11,224 bases of DNA from Armatimonadetes bacterium UBA5352 (lineage in GTDB: Bacteria; Armatimonadota; Zipacnadia; Zipacnadales; UBA5352): NCBI GenBank assembly GCA_002411015.1, contig DHPY01000023.1, positions 1-11,224 on the forward strand, read 5' to 3'. The notes under the pieces are model-generated. The model was not told where the DNA came from. It ran no database searches and was given only the letters and a program-made list of their open reading frames with translations. This document shows positions 1 through 6,067 of the stretch, in pieces. Each line of letters begins with the position of its first letter. Position 1 is the stretch's first letter. The position numbers and the translations under genes were made by a program.

Positions 1-63
1 GCCTGTCGCCGAGCCTGTCGCTGAGCCTGTCGCTGAGGAGGCTCCGGCGGCTGAGGAGGCTCC
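1..63 (+). repeat. Short in-frame tandem repeats coding a PVAE/AEEAP linker
   Basis: A 12-base unit (gcctgtcgctga, with one c/t difference in the first copy) occurs three times at 1-36. A 14-base unit (gctgaggaggctcc) then occurs at 32-45 and 50-63 with an 18-base period. All units are multiples of three and stay in frame, so they look like an expanding protein linker rather than a regulatory array. The array continues beyond the left edge, so its full copy number is unknown. Confidence 0.75.
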
Positions 64-409
64 TGTGATCCCTGAGCCGGTGCAGTTGAAGAGCCGGTAC
101 CTCCGCCAGGCCTACCTGTGCACAGGCGTCGAGGGGGATAAGCCACTGAAGCTCGAGGGCGCACTTCCGGCCGGCAGCGACCGCGTCGGCTTGTATCTGG
201 AGATCAAGGGGGCGCCGAGGAACTCGATCCTCGGGCTGGAGCTCTTCCGCGAGGGCACGAGCCTCGGGACGAGGCTGCTTGGCGCCAGCGGCGATCGCCG
301 GACGATCACTTTCTTCGCGCCTTCGAGCGGTTTCACCGAGGGGCAGTACTGGCTGGAGATCACCGCGGACGACGAACTCGTGTCGAGGATGCTCTTCGAA
401 GCGAGATAG
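2..409 (+). CDS. C-terminal part of a protein with PVAE-repeat linker and beta-rich end domain
   Basis: The reading frame is open to the left edge, so the gene begins outside the window; the GTG at 65 is an internal valine codon, not a convincing start, because coding low-complexity sequence continues upstream of it. The visible 135 residues begin with a Pro/Val/Ala/Glu linker (PVAE three times, then two AEEAP units). A domain of about 105 residues follows (from about KSRYLRQAY) with alternating hydrophobic strands and an ending of the type GQYWLEI...DDELVSRMLFEA, resembling small Ig-like or beta-sandwich end domains in which a strand 'G-x-Y-x-x-E-I' precedes the last strand. The linker suggests a flexible, possibly surface-exposed or multidomain protein. 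Function is not recognised. The next gene starts 91 bp downstream on the same strand. Confidence 0.75.
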   Translation, partial: PVAEPVAEPVAEEAPAAEEAPVIPEPVQLKSRYLRQAYLCTGVEGDKPLKLEGALPAGSDRVGLYLEIKGAPRNSILGLELFREGTSLGTRLLGASGDRRTITFFAPSSGFTEGQYWLEITADDELVSRMLFEAR

Positions 410-412
410 GCC

Positions 413-468
413 TGCCGCACCGGGAGAGCGGCATCTGTCGGTTGGCAGAGGATCTCACCAGTGCGGCA
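413..468 (+). other. Possible hairpin with two competing pairings in the gap after the first gene
   Basis: TGCCGC at 413-418 can pair with GCGGCA at 428-433 (6 bp, 9-base loop). TGCCGCA at 413-419 can instead pair with TGCGGCA at 462-468 (7 bp, larger loop). There is no T-tract, so a normal intrinsic terminator is not supported. The element lies between the stop at 409 and the small gene at 501. It could be a weak terminator, an attenuator-like structure or chance in GC-rich DNA. Confidence 0.2.
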
Positions 469-488
469 ACTGCACGACTGATCCGCAC

Positions 489-494
489 AGGAGG
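489..494 (+). promoter_or_regulatory. Consensus ribosome binding site AGGAGG that supports the 34-residue ORF
   Basis: AGGAGG lies 6 bases before the ATG at 501. This near-perfect match to the anti-Shine-Dalgarno sequence is the main evidence that the very short ORF is translated and fixes its start at 501, rather than at the upstream codons of the longer open frame that begins at 279. Confidence 0.7.
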
Positions 495-500
495 GTTCGC

Positions 501-605
501 ATGGACGTCGGTGACATTCTCAGCCTCATCAGCATCTCGGTGTTGCTCCTCACCATCGGCGGTCTTTCCCTGCGCGACTGGATGAACTCCAGAGGCGAGA
601 GATAG
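501..605 (+). CDS. 34-residue single-span membrane peptide
   Basis: The peptide begins MDVGDILSLISISVLLLTIG and ends LRDWMNSRGER. Residues about 4-24 form one uninterrupted hydrophobic segment. The short N-terminus is acidic (two Asp) and the C-terminus carries three Arg, which by the positive-inside rule favours a cytoplasmic C-terminus. A consensus AGGAGG precedes the ATG at ideal spacing, and the next gene, a CPBP membrane protein, begins 10 bp after its stop, so it is very likely co-transcribed and translated. I recognise no family. It could be a structural partner of the CPBP protein, a regulatory or toxin-like peptide, or a substrate of the CPBP protease; none of these is shown by the sequence. 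There is no Cys, no leader-peptide double-Gly and no obvious sorting signal. Confidence 0.65.
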   Translation: MDVGDILSLISISVLLLTIGGLSLRDWMNSRGER

Positions 606-615
606 GGGGCGGCAG

Positions 616-1542
616 ATGTCAGATGTGACACACGAGCGAGGGCCCGCCACGGCGACTCGCTTCGTCGCGCTAACGTTCGCCATGGGCTGGGGTGCGGCCG
701 CGATGATCCGGGCGATCGCGGGACCGATGGACGGGCCGCTTGATCCCGCCATCGAGCAGCCCGCTCGATGGGCGATAGCCGCCTTCAGCACGGTGTTCGC
801 ACTGGCGCCGGTCGTCTGCACGGTGGTCCTCGCCCGCGCCGCGGGCATCAGGCTGCGCCTGTGGGGCCTCCGGATGCCCGCGGTGAGCACGCTGCTGGTC
901 ATGCCGCTGGTCGCGCTGGCGCTCGCGGCTGTGGCGACCGCGCTGCCGATCCTGGTCGGCATCAGCGACTTCGACCCATCCGGCGCCGGGGAGGTCGAGC
1001 GGCTCGCGAACGCGCGCAGCATTGAGGCGCTCACGCTGCAGCTTGAGCTGGCCGAGGACCCGCAGCCGCTCAAAGCCACAGTGTTGCGGGGCCTGATCGT
1101 GGGCACCCTGTTCGGCGTACTGCTGGCGCCGATCATCGAACTCCCGTGGCGCGGGCTGGTGCTCACGGAGCTGTCGCCGCCCGGGTTCGCACGGGCGGCC
1201 CTGGCCACTTCGGTGCTGGCCGCGCTGTGGTGGCTGCCGCTGTGGCTGCTCGTCGGCACCGGCGGATTCCGCAGCGCGGGCGCGGTGCTGGCCTTTGCGG
1301 CGGCCTATGCACTGCTCGGCATCCCGATGGCGTGGGTCAGACTGCGGTCGGGCTCCGTCATTCCCGGGAGTGTCCTCGCTGTCAGCCTGTCAGCGCTCAG
1401 CAGTCTCCCCCGCCTCGCAACCTCAGGCGGCACCCACCTGCAGCTAGAGTTGTGTTCACTCGCCGCGGTAGGGTTGCTGGCGGCAGCCGCGTTGCTGTGG
1501 CCGCCGCGCCTTTGCGGCAGCCCGGCTGAAGAGGAGGTCTGA
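616..1542 (+). CDS. CPBP (Abi) family membrane protein, catalytic residues largely lost
   Basis: This 308-residue polytopic membrane protein has about eight hydrophobic segments. It is a paralogue of the next gene: from the first CPBP motif onward the two align without gaps at an offset of 84 residues, and both share FDPSG before that. CPBP proteins are Rce1-type intramembrane proteases whose activity needs EExxxR, a His in the next helix and HxxxN. Here the first motif reads IELPWR (I174, E175, R179), the helix His position is W206, and the HxxxN positions are A255 and S259. So the first Glu, both His and the Asn are gone, and a protease activity of the usual kind is not expected. It may be a pseudoenzyme partner or regulator of the adjacent CPBP protease, or a decaying copy. 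The reading frame is intact at full length, which argues for retained function. It begins 10 bp after the small membrane peptide, with a weak G-rich ribosome site. Confidence 0.85.
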   Translation: MSDVTHERGPATATRFVALTFAMGWGAAAMIRAIAGPMDGPLDPAIEQPARWAIAAFSTVFALAPVVCTVVLARAAGIRLRLWGLRMPAVSTLLVMPLVALALAAVATALPILVGISDFDPSGAGEVERLANARSIEALTLQLELAEDPQPLKATVLRGLIVGTLFGVLLAPIIELPWRGLVLTELSPPGFARAALATSVLAALWWLPLWLLVGTGGFRSAGAVLAFAAAYALLGIPMAWVRLRSGSVIPGSVLAVSLSALSSLPRLATSGGTHLQLELCSLAAVGLLAAAALLWPPRLCGSPAEEEV

Positions 1543-1545
1543 GGC

Positions 1546-1749
1546 GTGGAGAGTGTGCGCTGGCCCAGGGTGCTTTCGTTCATCGGCATCACCTTCGCGA
1601 TCGACTGGGGCATGATCGGCGCGCTGCAGATCGCTGGCATCCGGTTCACGGGCGCGGTTGCCGGCATCGCCTCGATCCTCTACATGCTCGTGCCCGCGAT
1701 CGTCGTGCTGATTCTCGCGCGCATCTGGCGGGTGTCGGTGACGGAGTAG
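1546..1749 (+). CDS. N-terminal fragment of a frameshifted CPBP membrane protease
   Basis: These 67 residues cover two hydrophobic segments (about 10-30 and 38-58) and the sequence ILARIWR, then end at a TAG. The GTG start at 1546 has AGGAGG at 1532-1537, inside the end of the previous gene, at 8-base spacing. The fragment matches the first part of the preceding paralogue (TFAIDWG against TFAMGWG; ILAR against VLAR), and its continuation is in the next reading frame from 1755. The distance from the shared LAR to the shared FDPSG is 131 bases here and 135 in the paralogue, so a single missing base explains the break. The GGG at 1730-1732 is a plausible place for loss of a G. It could be a true mutation, an assembly error, or a gene rejoined by -1 frameshifting. 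Confidence 0.7.
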   Translation: MESVRWPRVLSFIGITFAIDWGMIGALQIAGIRFTGAVAGIASILYMLVPAIVVLILARIWRVSVTE

Positions 1750-1754
1750 TTGAG

Positions 1755-2432
1755 GTGCCGCGCCGGTGGGAGCTGCTGCTTGCGCCGCTGGTGCCGATGG
1801 TGATCGCGGTGCTCGGCCTCGTGACTGCGATCCTGATGGGCTACGGGGAGTTCGACCCGTCGGGGATGCCGATGATCGAGCGGCTGCGAGAGATGGGGCA
1901 GGCAGACATCGCCGATCGCGCCGCCGATGAGCTTGGGAAGCTCCCGATGAACCCGCTGCTCCTCGCGCTGCTCACCGCTCCCCTGGCTGGCTTCACAATC
2001 AATGGCCTCGCAGCCTTCGGCGAGGAGCTTGGCTGGCGGGGGCTGCTGCAGCAGGAGCTTGCGCCGCTCGGCTTCGCGCGCGCGTCGGTGCTGATCGGCG
2101 CGATCTGGGGCGTCTGGCACGCGCCGCTGATCCTCCTTGGCCACAACTTCCCGGATCATCCGAGGCAGGGCGTGTTCGTGATGATCGCCGCCTGCATCGT
2201 GCTGGGGGTCATCATCTCGTGGATTGCCCTGCGCGCGCAGACCGTGATCGCCGCCGCGGTGGCGCATGGCACACTCAACGCCCTCGCGGGCCTGAGCAGC
2301 ATGGCGATCAGCGGCGGCGATCAGATCGAGATCCTCGTGCTCGGTTACGCCGGAATCGTGGCGATGATCCCGTTCGCCATCGCGGCGCTTCTCTGGCGCC
2401 CGAGGCTTTCGCACTATGAGGTCGCTTCGTGA
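1755..2432 (+). CDS. CPBP family intramembrane metalloprotease, catalytic part
   Basis: This 225-residue reading frame carries the whole CPBP (Abi/Rce1-like) core: EELGWR (E90, E91, R95), a helix with IWGVWHAP (H122) and HGTLN (H171, N175). These are the glutamates, histidines and asparagine expected for activation of water in this glutamate-type membrane protease family. Known CPBP members process prenylated proteins (Rce1), mature peptides or give bacteriocin self-immunity; the substrate here is unknown. The GTG at 1755 follows the upstream stop by only 5 bases and has no good ribosome site of its own. Translation by itself would therefore rely on reinitiation, and the coding sequence most likely belongs to one gene with 1546-1749. 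The first transmembrane segments of the family are encoded in that fragment. The stop at 2430-2432 is followed by a strong hairpin. Confidence 0.8.
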   Translation: MPRRWELLLAPLVPMVIAVLGLVTAILMGYGEFDPSGMPMIERLREMGQADIADRAADELGKLPMNPLLLALLTAPLAGFTINGLAAFGEELGWRGLLQQELAPLGFARASVLIGAIWGVWHAPLILLGHNFPDHPRQGVFVMIAACIVLGVIISWIALRAQTVIAAAVAHGTLNALAGLSSMAISGGDQIEILVLGYAGIVAMIPFAIAALLWRPRLSHYEVAS

Positions 2433-2439
2433 CTGTTCC

Positions 2440-2463
2440 GGGGCCAGTTCGTCGGCTGGCCCC
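2440..2463. terminator. Probable terminator hairpin between convergent genes
   Basis: GGGGCCAG (2440-2447) and CTGGCCCC (2456-2463) form a perfect 8-bp GC-rich stem with an 8-base loop, 7 bp after the CPBP stop and 8 bp before the stop of the minus-strand gene. Position between two convergent genes supports termination in both directions. The following bases (cttctcc on +) are only pyrimidine-rich and there is no true T-run on either strand, so efficiency is uncertain. Confidence 0.5.
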
Positions 2464-2471
2464 CTTCTCCG

Positions 2472-3038
2472 CTACCTCTGGGCCATCAAGGTGTAGTAGA
2501 CCCGCTCATCGGCGTAGCCGGGGCGGTTGACACGCAGCGCAAGCTCCCACTGGCCGGTCGCGGGCACGTCAAGCTGACCGTGGAGCAGGTTCCCCTGCCG
2601 GGTGAAGCGCACCGGCGTCCCCTGGGTCGTGTCATCGGGGCGATAGAGATAGCCGCTGAGCTGCGCCTGCGCGGCTCCCCCACCCTCCACAGCCACTACG
2701 ACGGTGGCGGTCCCCGGGCGGAGTTCGGTCGGCGCTGATACCAGCGTGACGCTGCCGCCAAAGATCGGGCGGCTCTGCCCCACGGGCTGGCCGGCTGCGA
2801 AGCCTGGCGCGAAGGAGCCGGGCATGGTTGTCCCGCCCATGAGCACGCTCGGATCGCAGCCATATGGCGTACCGTAGACCCGGTCGCCGTAGCCGTACGG
2901 GATCGCTGACCCTGAGAAGCCACCCCATGTGCCGATGGGGATATCCGGCGGCTGCCTGAAACGCCCCTTTGCGGGAGCCATCCCGGCGGCGAGTACCAGC
3001 AGACCGACGACGATAAGCGCGGGGAGTGATCTCCGCAT
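2472..3038 (-). CDS. Small secreted protein with a FixH/YtkA-like C-terminal domain
   Basis: This 188-residue protein starts MRRSLPALIVVGLLVLAAGM, a typical signal peptide with likely cleavage near APA-KG. Residues about 35-95 are rich in Gly, Tyr, Pro and Ser (GFSGSAIPYGYGDRVYG and following) and look disordered or low complexity. Residues about 96-180 resemble FixH/YtkA-like beta-sandwich domains: an opening strand after TLVSAPTELRPG, a central LSGYLYRP strand, and GQLDVPATGQWELALRV, which matches the 'G-x-W-x-h' ending of that family. In known proteins this fold occurs in exported or membrane-bound proteins, some linked to metal handling; no substrate can be named here. GTG 3047 and ATG 3044 are also in frame, but AGGTG at 3045-3049 is best spaced (6 bases) for ATG 3038. 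There are 141 bp to the upstream amidohydrolase gene, so it may have its own promoter, though I see no clear one. Confidence 0.75.
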   Translation of the reverse strand: MRRSLPALIVVGLLVLAAGMAPAKGRFRQPPDIPIGTWGGFSGSAIPYGYGDRVYGTPYGCDPSVLMGGTTMPGSFAPGFAAGQPVGQSRPIFGGSVTLVSAPTELRPGTATVVVAVEGGGAAQAQLSGYLYRPDDTTQGTPVRFTRQGNLLHGQLDVPATGQWELALRVNRPGYADERVYYTLMAQR

Positions 3039-3179
3039 AGCCATCACCTGCCGAGCGCGTGCTTTGAACCGAGAGAATCACAGGACGCGAACTCAGGCGT
3101 GGTCTATCAGGTAAATCGCCCACATGAGCGGTTTATTGCCCGCACTCCTCCCTTGGGCGCCTGCTGAACGCCGCGCACA

Positions 3180-3914
3180 CTACGCAAGCAACCTCTCTAC
3201 GCTGCCGCCGAGAACCATCCGCTTCTCCTCGTCGCTGATCTCCAGCATCTCGATCTGCCTGATGGCATAGCGCGCGTAGCTGACCAGGTCTGGCTTCGTG
3301 TGCGGCCCATCCACTCCGAAGAGCACGCGCTCGGCTCCCACTCGCCGCACGGCTTCGCCGATCGCGTAGGTCATCACGACGCCTGACGCGTCCAGCCAGA
3401 CATTCTCGTGCGCCTCGGCTACGGAGATGAACTTCTCGATGAGCGCATCATTCGTGCATTTGTACTGCCCGAGGTGCGCGATGATGAGCTTCGTCTGCGG
3501 GAACTCCCGCGCGAGCCGCTGCGCTGTGCCGATGTCACCGCCAAGGTCCATCAGCACCGGCGCACCAAACTCGGCCGCAAGCTCGAACACGGGGTCCGAG
3601 ATGTGCTCGCGAATGCGGCATTCGCCGATGTGCATCTTGATGCCGCGGAAGCCGCTGGTGAGGGCCTCCCGCAGTTCGTCGAGCACCGGTCGCTCGTAGC
3701 TCGGGAGCGCGTAGACGTACGGGATCAGCCTGTCCGTGTACTGCGCGATGGCGTCACGAGCCATCTCAATCGATCGCCGCGTGGTGGTCTGCATGGCGAA
3801 GACGACCGAGCGATCTATCCCCGCGGCGTCCATCACCTGCACGATCTGCTGCGGGGTGTACTCGGTTCCGGCGATGTCGCCGTGCTTGAGGTGGCAGTGT
3901 GAGCCGATGACCAT
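3180..3914 (-). CDS. Amidohydrolase family (Amidohydro_2-type) TIM-barrel metal-dependent hydrolase
   Basis: This 244-residue protein has the landmarks of the Amidohydro_2 family. HCH (H6, H8) closes the first strand, GIKMH (K93) lies on a middle strand, IIAHLG (H147) follows, and LFGVDGPHTKP carries the late-strand Asp (D202). Family members hydrolyse or decarboxylate small cyclic or carboxylated molecules using one divalent metal, with HxH, a further His and the Asp as ligands or catalysts. The middle strand usually reading 'PVxxH' reads PVLMDLGG here, so D123 appears in place of that His; this alignment is from memory. No signal peptide, so cytoplasmic. The length is short but in the family range. 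ATG 3914 has a strong ribosome site (AAGGAGGAG in ctcctcctt at 3921-3929 read on the minus strand). It diverges from the 3989 operon, so shared control is possible. Substrate unknown. Confidence 0.85.
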   Translation of the reverse strand: MVIGSHCHLKHGDIAGTEYTPQQIVQVMDAAGIDRSVVFAMQTTTRRSIEMARDAIAQYTDRLIPYVYALPSYERPVLDELREALTSGFRGIKMHIGECRIREHISDPVFELAAEFGAPVLMDLGGDIGTAQRLAREFPQTKLIIAHLGQYKCTNDALIEKFISVAEAHENVWLDASGVVMTYAIGEAVRRVGAERVLFGVDGPHTKPDLVSYARYAIRQIEMLEISDEEKRMVLGGSVERLLA

Positions 3915-3936
3915 GGCAATCTCCTCCTTGCGCGGA

Positions 3937-3964
3937 AGGTTCCGTCACTTTGGACGTGGAACCT
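3937..3964. promoter_or_regulatory. Candidate operator dyad in the divergent intergenic region
   Basis: AGGTTCC (3937-3943) and GGAACCT (3958-3964) are perfect 7-bp inverted repeats whose centres lie 21 bp apart, two helical turns, the geometry favoured by dimeric regulators. The left arm is itself part of GGAAGGTTCC (3934-3943), which has GGAA/TTCC symmetry. The site sits in the 74-bp gap between the divergent amidohydrolase and the secreted TIM-barrel operon, upstream of both ribosome sites. I could not place convincing -35/-10 boxes (TTGGAC at 3950 has no matching -10). It could alternatively act as an RNA hairpin in the + leader. Confidence 0.35.
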
Positions 3965-3974
3965 GCGTTACCCG

Positions 3975-3981
3975 AAGGAGG
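3975..3981 (+). promoter_or_regulatory. Ribosome binding site AAGGAGG fixing the start at 3989
   Basis: AAGGAGG lies 7 bases before ATG 3989. The same frame is open further up to a TTG at 3950, but only the ATG at 3989 has a correctly spaced ribosome site, and starting there puts the signal peptide at the very N-terminus. Confidence 0.75.
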
Positions 3982-3988
3982 TTCGTGC

Positions 3989-6067
3989 ATGATACGCTGG
4001 AGTGTCGTGATGATGGTGGTCTGCGGGCTGGTCCCTCCCGCCTGCGCAGCCGACTGGACATACAACATGGCCTTCACCCAGTGGGCCGGCAGCAATGATG
4101 CCGATCGCTACTACACGAACACGCCAGAGGCGGCCGAGGAGCGAGCGGCGGCGATCGCTGCGGGTGGCTACGGCGCGGTCATCCTCTCAGGATACCACTT
4201 CCGCCTGAATTGGCTGTCGCGCGATGACGATGTGCGCGAGATCGTCCGCATGATCGTGGACGCCTGCCACCGCCACGGCCTGAAGGTCATCGAGCACATA
4301 GACCTGACGATCGGCTACTACGACAGCTACCCGATCGCGTGGGAGCACCCCGATTGGCTCATGGTTCACGCGGGCGACATGCTGACCCGCCACCGCATCT
4401 TCTGCTTCAATAACCCCGAGTTCCAGCGCTTCTACCTCGACTACGTCGAGCGCTGGCAGCGCGAGACCGGGCTTGATGCGTGGCAGATGGATGAGATCTC
4501 CTGGCTCAACAGAGGCTACTGCGGCTGCCGGTGGTGCCGGGCGAAGTGGGAGGCCGAGAAGGGCAGGCCCTACCCGGCAGTCGAGGTCCCGAGCTTCTTC
4601 GACGTCGGCATGGCCGATCCGGATTACCGCGAGTGGATGCAGTTCCGCGGCAAGTCCATAGAGGACTTCTACCGGATCGTGGGAGACGCTCTTCGTGCGA
4701 TCAACCCGGACGTGAAGCTCTTCGACTACACGACCGCGCTCCAGTCCTCGCCCGGCTCCTGGGGGCGCACCGCGCCGTATGAGGTGCAGGTCAGCAGCGT
4801 GGACACCATCGGCACCGAGTTGAACCAGGTGCCCTTCCAGAGCTACCCGTATGTAGCCGGGCTGCTCGCGCAGCGGCGCGCGCTGGGTGAGTTCGCCGAG
4901 ACTCCCGCGTGGGCGAAGTTCGACATCACCGGGCCCAGCGCTTACTTCTGTTGGGCCTTCGGGCGGACGCTGGGACACTCGATCTGGTGGTCCCTGGCAC
5001 CGGACAACGAGAACCCGCGCCCGCAGGACCTGCTGGAGTGGCCGTGGCAGATGGACGACGCGACGGCCCGAGTTGCAGCCGATGTCGGCCTGCTGCTCCC
5101 CGGCTCGACACGCGACCTCAGCTCAGACGGCGACTACTTCGACGCCGAGTTCCAGGGGTGGATGCAGGCGCTTCTGCTGGAGCCCTTCGCAGCGCGACCG
5201 ATCATCGAGGCCGAACTGACGCAGACCGGAGCACTCGACGGCTACCGGCTGATTGTGCTGCCGAACACCACTGCGATCTCGGCCGAGCAGAAGGCCACGC
5301 TGATGGCCTGGGTGGAGGCGGGCGGCCACCTGCTGCTGACATACGAGGCGGGGACGCTCGACCATGACGGCTCACCATCGGCCGATCCTCTGCTCACGGA
5401 GGCGGGTGTGACGCTGCTTGACGAGCCGGTGGAGGCTTCCGCCCTGCCCGCGCAGTGGCCGGACGCGCCGATCCGCAGCGTGCGCGCGGAGGAGGGCACT
5501 CGGGTGGTGGAGAGCATCCCCGGCGCTGACGCACCGCTGCTGACCGTGCGCCCGGTTGGCGAGGGAGAGGTTTGGTACTTCGCCGCCCGCGCAGGCAAGC
5601 TCGCGCTGGAGCCGTCGCAGCTTCCGGGTCAGTACGCGCGCGGTGGCAGCTACACCCCGCCGCTCTTTCCCGGCGCAACCGAGGCGTTGCAGACCATCAC
5701 AGCGGAGGCACTGGGCGAGCAGCCCCACTTCGCGGTCGAGGGCGTCGAGCAGCAGGGCCTGCTGGCCTGGATCTACCGCGCTGAGCGGGACGGCCGACCG
5801 GCGCGCGCGATCCACCTGCTCAACTGCACCGGCCGCGAGCTCGAGGCGGGCGACACAATCGCGTTCGACGCTGACAATCCGCCGCCGACGCCGCCGCTGC
5901 CGGAGCTGACGCTGCGGTTGCCCGGCGATGTCGCGGAGGCGATCTTCGCGACGCCGGAGCGCGAGGGGGCGCGGCTTCTCGCTGTCACAGCGGGCGAGGG
6001 TGCCTCCGAAGTGACAGTGCCTGCCGAAGCCTTCGACACCTATGGGGTGATCTGGACATATGAGTGA
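3989..6067 (+). CDS. Secreted glycoside-hydrolase-like TIM-barrel protein with GH42-like middle domain
   Basis: This 692-residue protein has a signal peptide (MIRWSVVMMVVCGLVPPACA, cleavage about 20-21). Residues about 25-340 look like a TIM barrel of the hypothetical glycosyl hydrolase (GHL6-like) type: GYGAVILSGYH, HRHGLKVIEH, FCFNNPEF, then AWQMDEISW with D168 and E169 at the end of a strand as candidate catalytic acids. A C-G-C-R-W-C cluster (C178, C180, C183) follows directly. Residues about 362-460 resemble the GH42 beta-galactosidase trimerisation domain (GATase-like: YRLIVLPNTTAIS, then WVEAGGHLLLTYEAG). Residues about 600-692 form a beta-rich end domain. The likely role is cleavage of an extracellular or periplasmic glycan, but the substrate and even catalysis are inferred. 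It is the first gene of a three-gene operon; its stop overlaps the next start by 8 bp. Confidence 0.8.
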   Translation: MIRWSVVMMVVCGLVPPACAADWTYNMAFTQWAGSNDADRYYTNTPEAAEERAAAIAAGGYGAVILSGYHFRLNWLSRDDDVREIVRMIVDACHRHGLKVIEHIDLTIGYYDSYPIAWEHPDWLMVHAGDMLTRHRIFCFNNPEFQRFYLDYVERWQRETGLDAWQMDEISWLNRGYCGCRWCRAKWEAEKGRPYPAVEVPSFFDVGMADPDYREWMQFRGKSIEDFYRIVGDALRAINPDVKLFDYTTALQSSPGSWGRTAPYEVQVSSVDTIGTELNQVPFQSYPYVAGLLAQRRALGEFAETPAWAKFDITGPSAYFCWAFGRTLGHSIWWSLAPDNENPRPQDLLEWPWQMDDATARVAADVGLLLPGSTRDLSSDGDYFDAEFQGWMQALLLEPFAARPIIEAELTQTGALDGYRLIVLPNTTAISAEQKATLMAWVEAGGHLLLTYEAGTLDHDGSPSADPLLTEAGVTLLDEPVEASALPAQWPDAPIRSVRAEEGTRVVESIPGADAPLLTVRPVGEGEVWYFAARAGKLALEPSQLPGQYARGGSYTPPLFPGATEALQTITAEALGEQPHFAVEGVEQQGLLAWIYRAERDGRPARAIHLLNCTGRELEAGDTIAFDADNPPPTPPLPELTLRLPGDVAEAIFATPEREGARLLAVTAGEGASEVTVPAEAFDTYGVIWTYE

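Noticed and set aside
360..1259. A 299-codon open frame on the - strand opposite the first CPBP gene
   Set aside because: Ser/Ala/Arg-rich, no ribosome site seen, and it overlaps both the small peptide and the CPBP gene, which have better evidence.
2632..3123. A 163-codon - strand frame overlapping the FixH-like gene
   Set aside because: Its translation is very Arg-rich without a signal peptide, while the other frame has a clean signal peptide and domain pattern.
3145..3154. A Shine-Dalgarno-like AAGGGAGGAG on the - strand between the amidohydrolase and FixH-like genes
   Set aside because: Only frames of about 10-12 codons follow (for example an ATG starting MWAIYLIDHA at poor spacing), so no gene can be supported.
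3950..3988. TTG at 3950 as start of the secreted TIM-barrel gene
   Set aside because: It would put 13 residues before the signal peptide and ignore the well-placed AAGGAGG before ATG 3989.
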